Source of the DNA: Puffinus mauretanicus
Taxonomy: Eukaryota > Chordata > Aves > Procellariiformes > Procellariidae
Length of the DNA stretch: 64,000 nt
Direction of reading: 5' to 3'
Assembly: GCA_023333565.1 (NCBI GenBank)
Contig: JAJKFH010000374.1
Location: forward strand, 3,844,001-3,908,000
Shown: in pieces, positions 34,461 to 47,464 of the stretch
Layout of the letters: each line of letters starts with the position of its first letter
Numbering within the stretch: the first letter of the stretch is position 1
The notes under the pieces: generated by a model
The model's database searches: none
Told to the model about the DNA's origin: nothing
Seen by the model: the letters and a program-made list of their open reading frames with translations, nothing else
Made by a program: the position numbers and the translations under genes

Positions 34461-37400
34461 GGGTTAACATCAAGACACTAATATTCAGAGAGTAACTTAA
34501 AATGCCCTGTAGGAATTTCTTATGGAAAGTGTTTCTACAATGGAGGGATGTATTTTCTCCAGCTCCCTTTGGGGAAAAGCCTGCCCCTCCTTTTTTTTTT
34601 TTTTTTTTTTTTTTGAAAGGGAAAAATGCATAGCGATAGGCCCATTCCAGAGACAAAACAGTGTTGAGAGCTCCCTGCATTTTGCAGAATCAGGCCCAGT
34701 GTGCTGGGAACCAGCTAATCAGCTGCCTCTCTTGCCTGGTGCTCAGTGCTGACTCCAGCCCTGACCTCCCTCCTTACCGGAGAGCTCTGCCGCTCCTGGT
34801 TGCAGCACCCCACCTACTTTGAGAAGGAAGTGTCATCTGGTGCTGAACGGGGTGCTTAGGCCCTCATCTGTCTCCTATTTCTGCTTCTCATTTCAGTGCT
34901 TCCACTGGAAAATGTCACCCTTTTCTTGCTTTTGTTTCCTTCTCCTTTCACATGCTTTCCTTAACGCGCTCTCACTGCGGCGGCAGCGTTCTGGCTGCGC
35001 TGGCTGCTTCCCCTCCCCTCTCAGCCCCCGGAGCCCTGGGACTTACCCTCCACGCACCAGCTTCCAGAGCAAAGCAAGGCATGAGGGTGAAGTTTTACCA
35101 ACAGCCCCGGTGGGCTCCGGCAGTGCCTCTGGGCTCTTCGCACTGTTTTAATACTATTCCCCAAGAAACCTGTAAAGATGGTGGGGGCTAGGAAAGCAGT
35201 TTTGTCAGTAAGGGTTGCTCTGGAGGCCAGGTGAGACCATATGAGCAGGTGAGGGGGGCTGTCCCATTCCCAGCCTCCCTTTATCGGTCTCAGGCAGTGT
35301 TGCGCTGTGCACTAAAGCTGTGACTGGTGCAGCTGGGTGGCTTCTGAATGAATAGACGGACTAGACTTTCTGGCATCGTGGTAACTGGGACTCAGTCCCA
35401 AACAGAAGATAGGTTTGGTTTTTTTTTTTTTAAATATTTTTTTTTCCCCCTCTTCCTTTTGTTAGTGCTAGAAGCTGTAGAGCTGGAGGTCACAGCTGAG
35501 AGAGTTTTTAGGTACATGTAGGAGAAACATGTAAAAGAGCTTCTGGTACTTTTTCTAGCATCAAGGTGGGGTTATAAGATAACAGTATTTTTCTCTTGAT
35601 GTCTCTTGTAGGTAGGGAATTAATTATATTCCCTGCTCCCTCCAGCAAATATTCAAGCAAATATTTAGTTCATCATCTCTCTGTTTTTGTGCAACATAAG
35701 GCCCAGTACAGATAAATGTTTGGGGAATCCTACCTGTGAAGGGTTTGAACTTTGTTCCATGCCTTGGAATTTGAACAGAGGTGAGCAGAGATCCTGGAGA
35801 GGTGCCCGTGCTGACAGGTTTTTGCACAGAGCAACAACAGAGGCATTAAAAAGTTTAGAAACCCATAGTATTTCAGTCTAGACATATAGAGACAGGTCCT
35901 CCTCCCCAGTCCATCTAGACCTGTGTGGTGCACTATGACAGATGGTGTCAGCCATGGGATGCTGCCATCCTGCCGATGGCACTTCTTCAGCAGACCTGGA
36001 TGTCTTTGCTCCCTCCCAGGGAGAGAGCCTAGCTGAAGGCTTGCCTCTTACTTTGGCTGCCATTGCAGATGGAAGGAGATGCCAGTGCCCCTGCGACCTT
36101 TGTGCTGAGGCTGAGGGAAGGAGACACACGATGGGATGCAGCACCCCCAGCTGCTATCATCCGGCTAAAAACAGTGACACCACCCTGCTACAGTGACACC
36201 ACTTTAAGTTTGTGGACTAAGTCTACACAATACTAAATTCACTAAATACTTCCTCTGTTGCTCTAATTGCTTCATTATTTGAGCAGTGCTCACTTTTAAG
36301 CATGTGCTATCCCATATGTAATGGTAAAATGTTTTCGATTTGTTTTTTTTGCTGGACAAGTGACAAAAACATAGAAAATGCCACTGCAGTTGGCATTTGC
36401 CTAGCACATTGGAAGCCTAGGCAGTGAGACTAATGCTTGACTGGCATATGGAGACTGAACTACCTTCTTGTACCTGCCAGGGATATTCTTGTGAAGCAGG
36501 CTCAAGGCATATTGGCTAGGGAAGATAGGTAGTGGGGAAAAACTGCATACGTGCAAGTGAGCAATATCTATTCAGTATTTTCACAGAATACTTTAAACAT
36601 TGGTGTTGTCTTTAAAACACATTTTATCACTGCAATGAAAAGCTGAGTGAAATTAGGTGTTTCTGTCCCAAAGGAGGTTCCTCTAGCCCACATTTGTTTT
36701 CATTGCTGCTGGTAAGATCTTTTTTTTTCAAATGGAAATCCCTCAAAACTTCAGAATTGAATTCATATATAACATTCTGATATTCCCTGAATCAAATTAT
36801 TTCATATTAATTATTGAGCTGACCCCAAATACTCTGGAGCCAGTTTAAGAAGAACTGTATTTTCCTATCTAGTGCAGTTCCATGTGGTAGCTGTCCTATA
36901 GGGCCCTTGTGTCCCATTCTCCCATAGGGGCCAGAGTATTTGGTCAAGCCGCTTTGTGGCAAAATCAGTCATGTGTCTCTTCTAATGTCAGGTGGGACAC
37001 TGACATTGCGTCATATGAAAGTATTTCCCTAGAGAGTGCAGACCAGAGGTGAAAATGGGGACCACTATTGAAAGTAAGTGCAATGCCTGGAAAATACTCT
37101 TTTATGTTATGGTAAGCTCATACAAAAGCTTTTCTGTTAAGTTTGATGAAACTAAACGTGCTGTTTTGGGTTGCAATGGCTTGAAGTAAAGCATTTCATT
37201 GCTAATTCTCTGCTAGGAAAATGGAATTCTGTGTTAGAAAGCCATCCTGATGGAAACATTCACCCAGCCATACTAAACAGATCTATTTCCTGAGACAGGT
37301 CTTTTGTACTTGCACAACCTTAGGTGGATTTGAAATACAATGAAATCACTAAGTGGAGTGTTATTTGCTAAGTCATTGTCTGATACAGTTTTCAGTGTCT

Positions 37401-37912
37401 TGTGTAATAAGGTTCAAGCCTTAGATGATCAAGGGGGCCATCCTAAAATAATTCCTCTCTGCCTTTCAGATGAAATCCTTGAGACACTTGACAGTAATCA
37501 TTTCCTCACATACTCATCACTGAACCAAGCTAGACAGATTTAGCTTGTGCTAGCTAGACAAATCCGAGGTTTCAGGATGCATTTGGGAGGAGCAGAGCAT
37601 TCTGTAACTGGTGAATGCCTATATAAGCTCAATACAGAACTGAATGTAATTGAAGTCAACTATTGCGTGCTGGTAAATAAGCTTCTGTGATAATGATTTC
37701 TTTTTTTTTCTTCTTTTTTTTTAACTCTAAAATAGCTGTCAAACCTTCATTAGCTAGGAAGTTCATTTGTAAATCTAAGCTCTTCAAATTTGTGAGATAT
37801 CAGAATTGTGTTAATATAAGGTTTATTGTTCCTTTCTGTGCATCGAGCACTAGAAAAGTCTTTAGCTACATAGTAATTTCCCCTTTCTCATATCCCCCCC
37901 CCATCCCAAAAC
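34461..37912 (+). other. NRXN3: NRXN3 intron segment with a small GC/CpG-rich patch
   Basis: No exon or mobile element was recognised. About 34960-35130 is richer in G+C than its surroundings and carries several CpGs close together (aacgcgctctcactgcggcg, cagcgttctggctgcgct). Its open frames in two phases are a result of composition and resemble no family I know. Confidence 0.55.
34589..34614. repeat. Poly-T run
   Basis: About 24 consecutive T bases follow 'cccctcc' and precede 'gaaagg'. There is no adjacent recognisable retrosequence that would make it a poly-A tail in antisense. Confidence 0.9.
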
Positions 37913-38480
37913 AGAATCATATAAAACAAAACTGGAACGGACCATGAGAGGTTATTTAATCCTTTCTGCTCCCACTGTCCTAAGACAAAATCAATTACAT
38001 ACATGTAAGTCTTGACAGCAATTTGTTTAACCTGTAATTAAAGGTCTCCAGTGATGGTTACTCCTCAGGCAATCTCTTCCAGTGCTTCACTGTTCTTAAA
38101 TTAAAAAAGCTTTTCCTAACATCAATTCCAACACTTCCTTGCTGTAATTTTTGCCCATTATTTCTTGTCCTTTTCAGCATAGATACGAAGAACAGATTGT
38201 TCCTTTCTGCTTTGTAGCAGCCTTTTTATATTTGAACACTGTTATAATGTCTCCTTGTAGTTTTCTTTGTGTTATAAAGAAGCAATACTTTCAATCTTCT
38301 ATTTTCTAGACCTCTAGTTATTCTCATTGCTCTCCTCAGGACTCTTTGCAGTAATGCCACTCCTTTCTTGAGGTGCAATTCTCCAAACTGGACATGATCT
38401 CCAGCAGAGTACAGCACTGTCTCCTCTTGTGTCTCCATACATTCCAGGATGCTTCATTCAATCCACCCAATGAATGATTT
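37913..38480 (-). mobile_element. CR1 LINE fragment, old, antisense
   Basis: It starts 'agaatcatataaaacaaaac' and 'gaacggaccatgagaggtta', followed by 'cttccagtgcttcactgttc', 'aaagcttttcctaacatc' and 'ataatgtctccttgtag'. On the - strand 38226-38438 reads LLQRVLRRAMRITRGLENRR, matching the [14 protein letters not shown] block of CR1 ORF2. It is mid-age: more diverged than 24508 but still recognisable as protein. Confidence 0.85.
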
Positions 38481-41400
38481 TCTGTGTGTAGCTATTAAGT
38501 GCTGCTTCTGTCTTTTTTTACCTCTGCACTATACAGTCTCAGTGTAGAACATAGAATTTCCTCATTATTGTATATGCATGAATATTTGTAAAATATCTGA
38601 CATATCTCCTTTACGCCCTTCTTGTATCCAGAGACATATCTAAGGTACAAGTTGCTTTTCAGGGCTAGCATGAGGTACGCCTGTGTCTATGGCCTGTGGT
38701 ACACGTAAGGAGCATCGTAGCTGGCTGTCTTGGCTTCCCTCTCCTGCAGCTTTTATTCTTCTCTGTTACTAGGCCAAATGGAGGTTGACTAGAACATGAA
38801 GCAAGAGGAAAGTTCAAGTTTGTGCACCTGAATCCACAGTGAAATGCCTTAAATGCTTTGCCGTGACACAAAGGTGAACTCTGCTACTGTCAAATATCAG
38901 TCAGTTACTTTTTCACCTAAGTATTAACAACTATCAGCTAGTTTTTAGGAACAGAGTGAGAAATCTAAGTCTAATTTCTCAGAGCGTTTCTTTTAGCTTT
39001 AGCAGTAAAGACGAAATCTCTCCTTGTCTTTGCTTCCAGCTTTTGGCTAATGAGCACTTCTGCAAAACCAATTCCATAACCTCAAGTTGGCCACCATGAT
39101 ATGAGGAATATACTTTTGAAAATATTTGAGGTTAGGTGGCTTTCTCACCATTGCTTAGAAAATCTGTGGAAAAGCGATATTTTAAGAAATCCAGAAACTA
39201 TGCCTTATTTCCTGTGATCCCTTTCTTCACTTACTGCAGAACTTGAAGTTTCTGTACCAAGGAAAGAAGAGGACTTGACACTTCCACTGCAAAAGAGCAT
39301 TCATCCTCAAATCATAGTCCATGCTACAACCAATTCTACTTAATCTTACTGCTGTCTATGCTGTGTCTTTTCAGTAGCTAAGGAAACGACTTTAGTCTTT
39401 GAGGCTAATATAGAATCCTTCAGCAGCATTTCTCTTGCAATTATAAAGGCTTCTCCGCCCTCTATACAGTGTCATGCCTTTTTTCACAAGTAAATATATA
39501 TGATTTCTAATGTTCCCATCGTGTTTGTCTCAAGATGCAATTGTGGGGTCTGCTATTCCCTTTGAAATCAAGATTTTCTTCAACAGTAGACCAAATGAAT
39601 TAGCAGTCAGTGTATCCCAATACGGAGGATGCAGAAGTCCATCCACGTGATAAAATAAATTCTGTCCTTATTGCTACCTGTTAAAAGGAAGGAATGCGAG
39701 AAGTAGGTAATTTCACAACCCTGCTTTTCTGTAGTTTGAATGCTGCAGTGCAACACCAAGAATAAGTAAGGCTGTAGAGCATTTGACATTTTAGTCGCTT
39801 AGCAATATTCATAGTTAACACAAGAAGCAGCAGGCTCAGTATATGCAAAAACATATTGTACAGCTCTAGACACGTATTAGAACTTCAATAAATAGCTGTA
39901 AAGCAACTTTTTCCCCCCTAAAGTTTCGAATCTCTCTCACTCATATATTTGGTTGCTCGTAAGGCGAAAAATCTTAGACCTTATTCCAAAAAGGCATAGA
40001 TAGAAATGCTTGGTCTTGGTATATTCCAAGGTGAAAGATAAGGCAGCAAGATGGACCTTGATCTGCCTTAATCTGTTTAAGCTTGCTCTGGGATACCCTG
40101 TGAACGATTTGGGTTGGTGTAAACTCTGTAGTAACTGTGAACACACTCCAATGTCCTGAATTCTCATGAGAAGCAGGGGCTTATTTTTTGGCTTAAAGGA
40201 TAGTTGTGACCACAATGAAGTACTGGGTCCTCTGTCCTCAGTATCTGATACAGAAACATTCTCACTAGACCAGTTGAAGAAATTCCACCCTGCCTTTTTT
40301 AGTCCTTTTTTACTGGCACCTCAAATCCCTTTTCTTTCTCTTTCTTTATATGCTACTTCAGGGAGTGCTTCTCTGTATCTTCCTATAAGTCTTCTGAAAC
40401 GAAATCAATCTTTTTATCTTCTGGAGTTTTCCACAAAACTTGAAGTTATTCAGGACCTATAATAGATTTGTAAGGTGGAAAAAATTTTGTTGGGAAGCTT
40501 GAAATCGTTCTGCCTTATTGTTTAAGCGTTCTACTCACCATATTGCTGTTTTTAGCTGGGTAAACACATGTTCTGTGTTAAACATAATTCAGATGAAATG
40601 TAGGATCACGTTACTTTAGTCAACATAGCACAAATCATATTTGAGTCTTACTTGTTTGGTTTCAGTTACTTATCATCAGTGTTCGATGTATTTTTTTTCA
40701 TGACAGGTAAATTAACTCCTTCAGTGTGGTGAATGGTGATTGTACTTATTTATTACTTGAATGCAGTTGTTATCCCAGTGAACCATCAAATACATTTAGA
40801 CCAGTGCACAGTCCACATACAGTTCTTTCAGTAAGTATAGCAGCTTTAGTTACCCATCACCGAAGCATTGGATCACTGCATACATAGTCTGTCCCAAACA
40901 CAAAGTGAAGAGCTGTTAGCTGGTATGTTTGTTTCTACTTGCTGGTTGGGGCAGGCTAGAAACACATAGTTCTGATAAACCAGCTGATCAACTGTAATTT
41001 ATTAAGCTGCAGGAACTTGTCTGGTTCAGCGCAAGTGCCTTTAAGGAAGTCTTAGAAAGGCTCTAGCCTGAACATCTCACAGTTAGCCCTTCTGAGAAGT
41101 GATGTGGGCAGTTGGTGAAGGGGGCAACCTGTGACAGAAAAAAACAATTGGTGATATACAGGATGCAGTAAGTGAACAACTGTCTGTACTTCAGAGGTGC
41201 TCTTCCTAGCTAGCTGAACTTACACAGCCTTCAGGTTATTGCCGTTTTTCATGATGGTCACCTTCTAATTCACCAGGTTATCAATGGCCATTCCCCTTTG
41301 GAGCATGCCTGTGTCCAGCCTGCACCAAAAAACATGTTTCCTGCTTAATAGCACCAACTTGGAGAGGAATTTTTATATTGGCTACTGGCCAAGTCTAGCA

Positions 41401-42266
41401 CATCATTTTTCCTCACTTTTGTTGCTCCCTCTCTATCTGCATCTTCACTTGATTGCAGAGAGACACTTTTCATCATTGTGAAAAGCCATCTGATTAGAGC
41501 TCTCATTAACCCACGAGTGAAGCTTCTTATAAGTTTAGCTGGAGAAATTCCTTGAATGCTTCAGAATTGCAAAGTTGCCATTTTTGAGAAACCTCAAAAC
41601 CAGATTGCCAATTTGCTTAAAACAAACTCTTCTTTCTCAGCAGATTTAAAGGAAACCTAATTTACTGTATATCTCTTTATCCCTCAAAATGTCTCAGATG
41701 TCATGGAATTCTACTGCTGATTATCAGAGAATGTGTGTATCTGGACTGTCCTGACCCTGACCATCCATCTATATTGGTCCAATTCATTAAACAAAGGCAT
41801 TGAACAGTCAAAATATTCCTCTGTTAAAGTGTATTTAGAAGCAGTCCTCATGGAAAAGGAAAAAAAAAACTTTTTTCATTTTTCTAATTTCATTTTTGGA
41901 ATATAAAGCAATTTTAAGATTGAAAGTACGAAGGTTACTTTTCAAATGCTCTGTGCATAGCTTTTGCTAGTCATTGTCTTCCCTTTTCTCTTTTCTACCT
42001 TCCTTCCCAGAATAACTGTAAAGTAGATGTGTATGTCTGTACCAGGAATCATCTCCTTGACTCCCTTAGGCCTCTTGACCTTCTCTGATATATATATCAG
42101 ACACGGGATGAACTCAAGCTTGTCTCTGTTTAAACAGGCAAGATCGGCTTTGTTCAGAAAGCCATCTGATAAAAACGGACAAATTTATGGGCACTGCTTT
42201 CATTGCTTTGCTTACTTCTAAGTTGTTATGGAAACCATGTCGCAGAGTGGCACTAGAAGACTATGT
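38481..42266 (+). other. NRXN3: NRXN3 intron segment
   Basis: I recognised no exon, RNA gene or element in these 3.8 kb. A few (TA)n or A/T runs occur (for example 42089-42096 tatatata). Confidence 0.6.
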
Positions 42267-42390
42267 CCTAGTGAGGGACAGCTCTCCGAGTCAGTCATGG
42301 CATCATTTGACGTTAAAGAGGTCTGGGTTTCAATCAGTATTTTGGTATATCCTGAAGAGCCCTCAAGTTAGTTCAGAGATTGCAGGTAAA
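42267..42390 (+). repeat. Possible MIR/tRNA-SINE relic
   Basis: 'tcctagtgagggacagctct' and 'ccgagtcag' resemble the tRNA-like head of MIR (cctagtggttagagc..., ggagtcag), and after a 23-base interruption 'agaggtctgggtttcaatc' resembles ggtctgggttcaaatc. Weak match. Confidence 0.35.
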
Positions 42391-42761
42391 ATGAGACTAT
42401 GAGGTAGGAGGTGTTATGCAGATGATAGATTCTACTGCTTGCTCAGTGAAACATGAAAACTTTTCTTCTCTGGCTTGCAGCAGGTGACTCTAAGAAACTA
42501 GTTCTTGAAGCTCACATATTTAGAACTATAGAATCAAGTTTTTTGTCCTAGACTTTTTACTTGCCTTCCTTTTTAATGGTAGGTTGCAAGGTAGGATCAC
42601 AAACATATAAAAAAGCCTCACTGAAAGCACTCGTGGCAAGTCAGACCAGAATTGACACAAGCATCTTCTCCTTTACCAGGCAGTTTTAACATTTGAGAAG
42701 GATGTGTTTCATCTGTCCTGGAAAACTGCACTGAAGCATCTGTTGATTTCATTAAAACACA

Positions 42762-43420
42762 AAGATTCGTAGGTTATGAGGCCAGAAAGAGCCATTATGA
42801 TAATCTAGGCTGATTTGCTATATAATTAATTCCTGTCTCACTATGTCTTTTAGAGAAAACAAGGTACTATTTTAATTTAAAGTTTGCCAGTAGCAGAGAA
42901 CACACCATAACCTGTAGTAAATTATTTCAATAGTAAATTACCTTCGTGTAAAAATAAGTCATAATATTTTAAAATGTGAATTTCTCTAACTTCAATTTCT
43001 AGCCCCCGGATCCCATTATTCCTTTGTCACATGGATTGAAGAGCCCTCTGTTGCCAAATTCCATTTTCTGCCCAGGCACTTGTAGATTGTAATCGAATCA
43101 CCCTTTAACCTCTACCCATTAAAAAGACTGAATTTGAATGTTCTTCACTATGGGACATGCATTCCAGTCATTTAATTATATTCCCTTTTTTCATTCTTGA
43201 ACCTTTGGTTTAACAATTGAACTGCAGATATCAGAAGCTGCATTAGCGTTTCATTGCCCAAGCCAGAGATGCTGTTGTCTCTCTATTCCTGCTCAGGATT
43301 CACCTTGGTTTTACACCCAAGGATTATTTTTATCCTTTCGTTTATAGTGCTGAGAGTTCTGGTGTACTTGATTATACATCAAGATCTTGATGTCCAAATG
43401 TGGCTGTCAATGATATCGCA
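42762..43420 (-). mobile_element. Ancient CR1 LINE fossil, antisense
   Basis: It begins 'aagattcgtaggttatgagg' and 'ccagaaagagccattatgat', then carries 'taattcctgtctc', 'ttgaagagccctctgttg', 'gattgtaatcgaatcaccc', 'attcctgctcaggattcacc' and 'ttttacacccaaggatta' in the order of an antisense archosaur-type CR1. All frames are broken. Confidence 0.8.
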
Positions 43421-44392
43421 AATCAGCTATGTGAACACTTGTACTTTTTCCTTAAACACAGATGCTTTTCAAATTTCTCAAGCTAGGTTGTCGGTTTGGT
43501 TTTTTTTAAAGAATATAACGTAAAACAACAAACACTTGAATAATAGCAATTCAGGTTGGAGTGGATCTGTTTCTTTGAAAAGACTGAATTCAGAACTCTT
43601 GTATCTATTCAGCACCCTTTCTCCTCTCTTCCCCAAGTCTTCCTTTGCGCTTGCTTTCTTGGTCCTTTCTTTCAAACTTGCTCTCAGATCCTCCATTGTT
43701 AGTGACTTTCTGGGTTACAACTGACTCTATGTAATTTTCTCTAGATCCTTTGAAAGTCTTCTGTCACAAGGATTCTCCAGCTGTGGTACTGGTATGACTA
43801 ATGAAATACAAGGCAGTCTACAGCAAATAAACCCCAGAGGCAGACCCTCTGCATTTCCCCAGAAGAGATGGGAATTGTTACTCAAGTATCAAATACGTGG
43901 AAGCTGTATGTGGCTCAGCTGAGAGTTGGAAGCTGCTTATGTGTATGTGATCACATTCCTTCTACCAGCAACCTGCAGAGGTTGCTGAAGCAGATCGCTC
44001 AGTCATAGCTGGATACAACCCAGCCCCAGCCATCGGTCATAGGTAGGGCGTTGTGCTACCTGGCTGCTCCTCTCATGTGGAAAGGCTGGGTCAAGGCACA
44101 GTTTAGAGGACTGTTGGTTTGAGCAACTGTTAGTAGTATCCTATAAGGGCAATTCTCCTGTGTTAGAATGATTAAAGTCACAGTTCATTCAGGCCTGGCA
44201 TTCTCTTGCCCACCAAAGCAAATCCATACTGGGGTAAAACCAAAAATGCAGCGTTGCGCCAAAGTTGTACCAGTCAGGGAGTCCCGTATGTATGTGATGG
44301 CAGAAGGACTCTGCCCACAGGAACCCATTTCCAATTACCCTTTTTCCCAGGTTGTCCCTCCAGTGGGACAAGGGGTAGACTGTGCAAAACCT

Positions 44393-45040
44393 ACTATACA
44401 TGTAGATTCATTAAGAACATGAGAAAAGCCCTGGTGGGCCTGAAGAACAGTCAATCCATTTACCCAGTATTCTGCCTCCAATGGTGGCAGGTGTAAGTCC
44501 TATTTAGGGAAAGTGTGTGAGCGTGGCTACTATCAGTGGTGCGTTCCCCTTACACTCCCACAGCATCCACTGCTATTGGATTAGGATTGTTAGAAGGTCC
44601 ATCCCTTCTTTTTCCCTTTACTATCAGTTTGTGGACTTGCTGTTCATTATCTTTCTGGTTCTTTTTGAGCCTGCTGATGCTCTCTGCTTCCACGACCTCC
44701 TGTGGCAGCAAGTTGCAGAAGTTCACTACCCTCTGTGTAAATAAGTACTTCTAAAAATCCATTTTAAACTGATATCCTACAAGTTTTAGCGAGTGTCTCT
44801 TGTTCTATTATTGCTAGATTTGGCAAAGAGCAGTTATGCATTAACCTTCTCCATCTTCTGTAAACGTCAGTCATATTTTTTTCTCAGTCCTCTCCAAATA
44901 TAGGAGCCCTGGCCTTTTCAGGCTATCCTCATAAATCATACTGCTCCATCCTCTTAATTGTTCTCTTTATTTTCCTCTGTACCTTCAGCTTCTCTGTTTC
45001 CTTGAGACACAGAGATAGGACTGCATGCAGTGCTCAGAAC
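44393..45040 (-). mobile_element. Ancient CR1 LINE fossil, antisense
   Basis: 'aagaacatgagaaaagccct', 'agtcaatccatttacccag', 'ctctgcttccacgacctcct', 'gtggcagcaagttgcagaag', 'ttcactaccctctgtgtaa' and 'actgcatgcagtgctcag' match the 3' region of an old CR1 in antisense. It probably represents a different subfamily from 42762-43420. Confidence 0.75.
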
Positions 45041-47025
45041 TAGTGTTTGTGGAAAGTGCCGGACTTGCTGCACATACAAAGTATGTGCAGAAGTCCTGGG
45101 CAGTCCAGGTAGCTGCAAATGCATGGAGTACATCTCACACTTCTTATGTGTGCCTTTCCTGGGTACAAAGGTAGCTGCAGCTCGCCTCTGCTGTCTGGCT
45201 GAGGTGCACCTCGTTGTCTGGCAAGAGGGGGAGGCTGTAATGCACAGCCTTGCTGAGTCACTGGAACGAGGTGTATGGTCTGTCTAGCGAGGGCATTTGA
45301 CATGGTTAATCCGTAGAATGAAACTACTACAGTCCCACAAATTTAAAATATATTTTATTCCTGTTGCAGATATTAATAGACTTGATGTTTTTGAAGTCTG
45401 TGCGAGGGCAGAGCGCTTTATTGGGAACTGGAGCAAAGCAAGCTATTGTGGGTCAATACTGTCCTCTGCTGGGAGGAACTACAGCTTTGTGCCATGACTC
45501 CAAATGGGAATTGACAGCTGGCTTCTCCTTTCTCTCTGATGTAGGGTGTTTTGCCTTTGCAACAGGAAAATGGGATGCTGTGCTGGCTGCTCTGGGGAAA
45601 TTCTCCTTTAATGCTTAGTGAAAGCTAGAAATTCTTCGCTTGCTACAAATGTCTTGAATTGTGATTTCATTTTTTTTCATCCTGAGGTCACCTACTTTAG
45701 AAGCTTATCCCTCATTCTCTCCCTCGTTTGCCTTTTAATATTTACTGCACATTCATTTCTCTGACTTTCCTGTCCTATTTGTAGAATTAACAAGGCGTAT
45801 CTCCTTTTCCTTCTCTTTTCATAGCAAATTGCTGACAACTCATCCTGCTAGCATTTTGAAAGCAGAAATCAAATGTGTGTGTACATATATGCTATATGTA
45901 ATAGACACAAAGTATTTTAAAATAATAACTCCTTAGAAGAAATCAGAATCTTCAGTAGTGTCGCAGAATATGAATTCAATCAGAATTGTGCTAGTTGCAG
46001 AAATGCTTTTGCTTGCTGTATGTGCCAGCTCTGGGTTTAGGAAGCACAGAAGGTGGTTGAGAGGAAGTACAGTTTACAAATATTTCAGTTTTGTGCCTTC
46101 TTCAGTCCCTGCCTCTGCGAGAATGGCACGGGACAGAGAGGAGTCCTCTTTGCAAGGAATTAATTCTGTACCTGTGAGAAAGAGAAGGGCAGGAGGTCTG
46201 GACTCCTGAGCAAGCCAGGCATGCTCAGAAGTGCGTGTCTGTTTGACTCTTCTCTTGGCTAATTTCCATCCATGTAGCAACACAGAGTCCAGAGTTCTGG
46301 TCCTTAACCAAGGGAGAGCAAGAGTCCAGGCACTGAATATGTACAGGCTTTTATGCGTTAGCACAGAGAGCGTAGGCTTCTTGAAGCGAGGGTAAGCTAT
46401 GCACTATAGCAAGTGTGTGCCTGTAGTGATCTAAGATTTCTTGGTCAAAGAAATTGTAAGTCTTTGTTTATTTTTTCTTGTAGCTTTTTAGGAGCCACAG
46501 GGCAATCACCAACAGTTCACAGCAACTTGCTTAAATTTTTTTGCATCTCTCTCCTAGCAGTTAAGTGCGCTTATAGGAATAATAGAGAAATGACAGTGGT
46601 GGTACAGAGTTCCCTGCTGTGGCTAGCAGAGATGGACATGGAGGTTACACTTTGTTATATATTTTGTATGGGATTTATGCAAATATAACAGCATGGTACC
46701 AGACACACACTGTATTTTATGTTCAAAAGCTTTTACAGCAGAGTGAGCCTGTGGTAGAGTTAATTGTTCTCACTGTCCTTCAGTTAAATGTTCTCTTTTG
46801 CCTGCTTATCTGATCTATAGTCATCGCAAAGTACCCATTGCTGTCATTTCTATACAGACTCCTGGTTGTGCTCTCTCCCCCTGTCATCATGTCAGACTCT
46901 TGCATGGTCTCCTTTCTGCTCCCCACTGCCTTTTGGGAGAAGTTTATCTCCCATGGCTGAAAGTAATTGGGGTATTTGTGCTGTATGCAGGATTGATGTA
47001 TGATATTTTTCCTTGTGTCTGGCAG
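45041..47025 (+). other. NRXN3: 3' end of the 33.9-kb NRXN3 intron
   Basis: The intron ends 'cttgtgtctggcag' at 47025. No other exon or element was recognised. A long open frame beginning at 46798 merely reads through from intron into the exon; its first 76 codons are not coding. Confidence 0.75.
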
Positions 47026-47464
47026 GTTGTTTATAAGAATAACGACATTCGTCTAGAGCTGTCTCGCTTGGCACGGATTGGTGATACTAAGATGAAGATC
47101 TACGGGGAAGTGAAATTCGTATGTGAGAATGTGGCTACACTGGATCCCATCAGCTTTGAGACACCTGAGGCCTATATTAGTCTGCCTAAATGGAATACCA
47201 AAAGGATGGGCTCCATCTCATTTGATTTCCGAACCACTGAACCCAATGGACTGATCCTTTTCACCCATGGCAAGCCTCAGGAGAGGAAAGATGCCAGGAG
47301 CCAGAAAAATACAAAGGTAGACTTCTTTGCAGTTGAGCTTCTAGATGGGAACCTCTACTTGCTGCTGGATATGGGCTCTGGGACCATTAAAGTCAAGGCC
47401 ACCCAGAAGAAAGCCAATGATGGAGAGTGGTATCATGTGGATATCCAACGAGATGGAAGATCAG
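47026..47464 (+). CDS. NRXN3: NRXN3 exon: LNS2-LNS3 linker and most of LNS3
   Basis: This 439-nt exon has acceptor gtctggcag|gttgtt and donor agatcag|gtagag. It begins in phase 0 ([14 protein letters not shown] continuing GCLKE) and ends with the first base of a Gly codon. It encodes the LNS2 C-terminal strand and linker, then LNS3 from about CENVATLDP through the [20 protein letters not shown] core to [41 protein letters not shown] and [12 protein letters not shown] fit neurexin-3 rather than neurexin-1. One feature departs from the mammalian form I remember: [12 protein letters not shown] here, where GEVVFKCENV is expected, so Val and Lys appear exchanged around the Phe. Confidence 0.97.

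Noticed and set aside
34589..34614. Poly-T as the antisense poly-A tail of a processed pseudogene.
   Set aside because: No coding-like sequence or target-site duplication was found beside it.
46798..47025. Long open frame starting at ATG 46798 that runs into the LNS3 exon.
   Set aside because: The first 76 codons are intron read-through; a clear pyrimidine/AG acceptor at 47025 and neurexin collinearity set the exon start at 47026.
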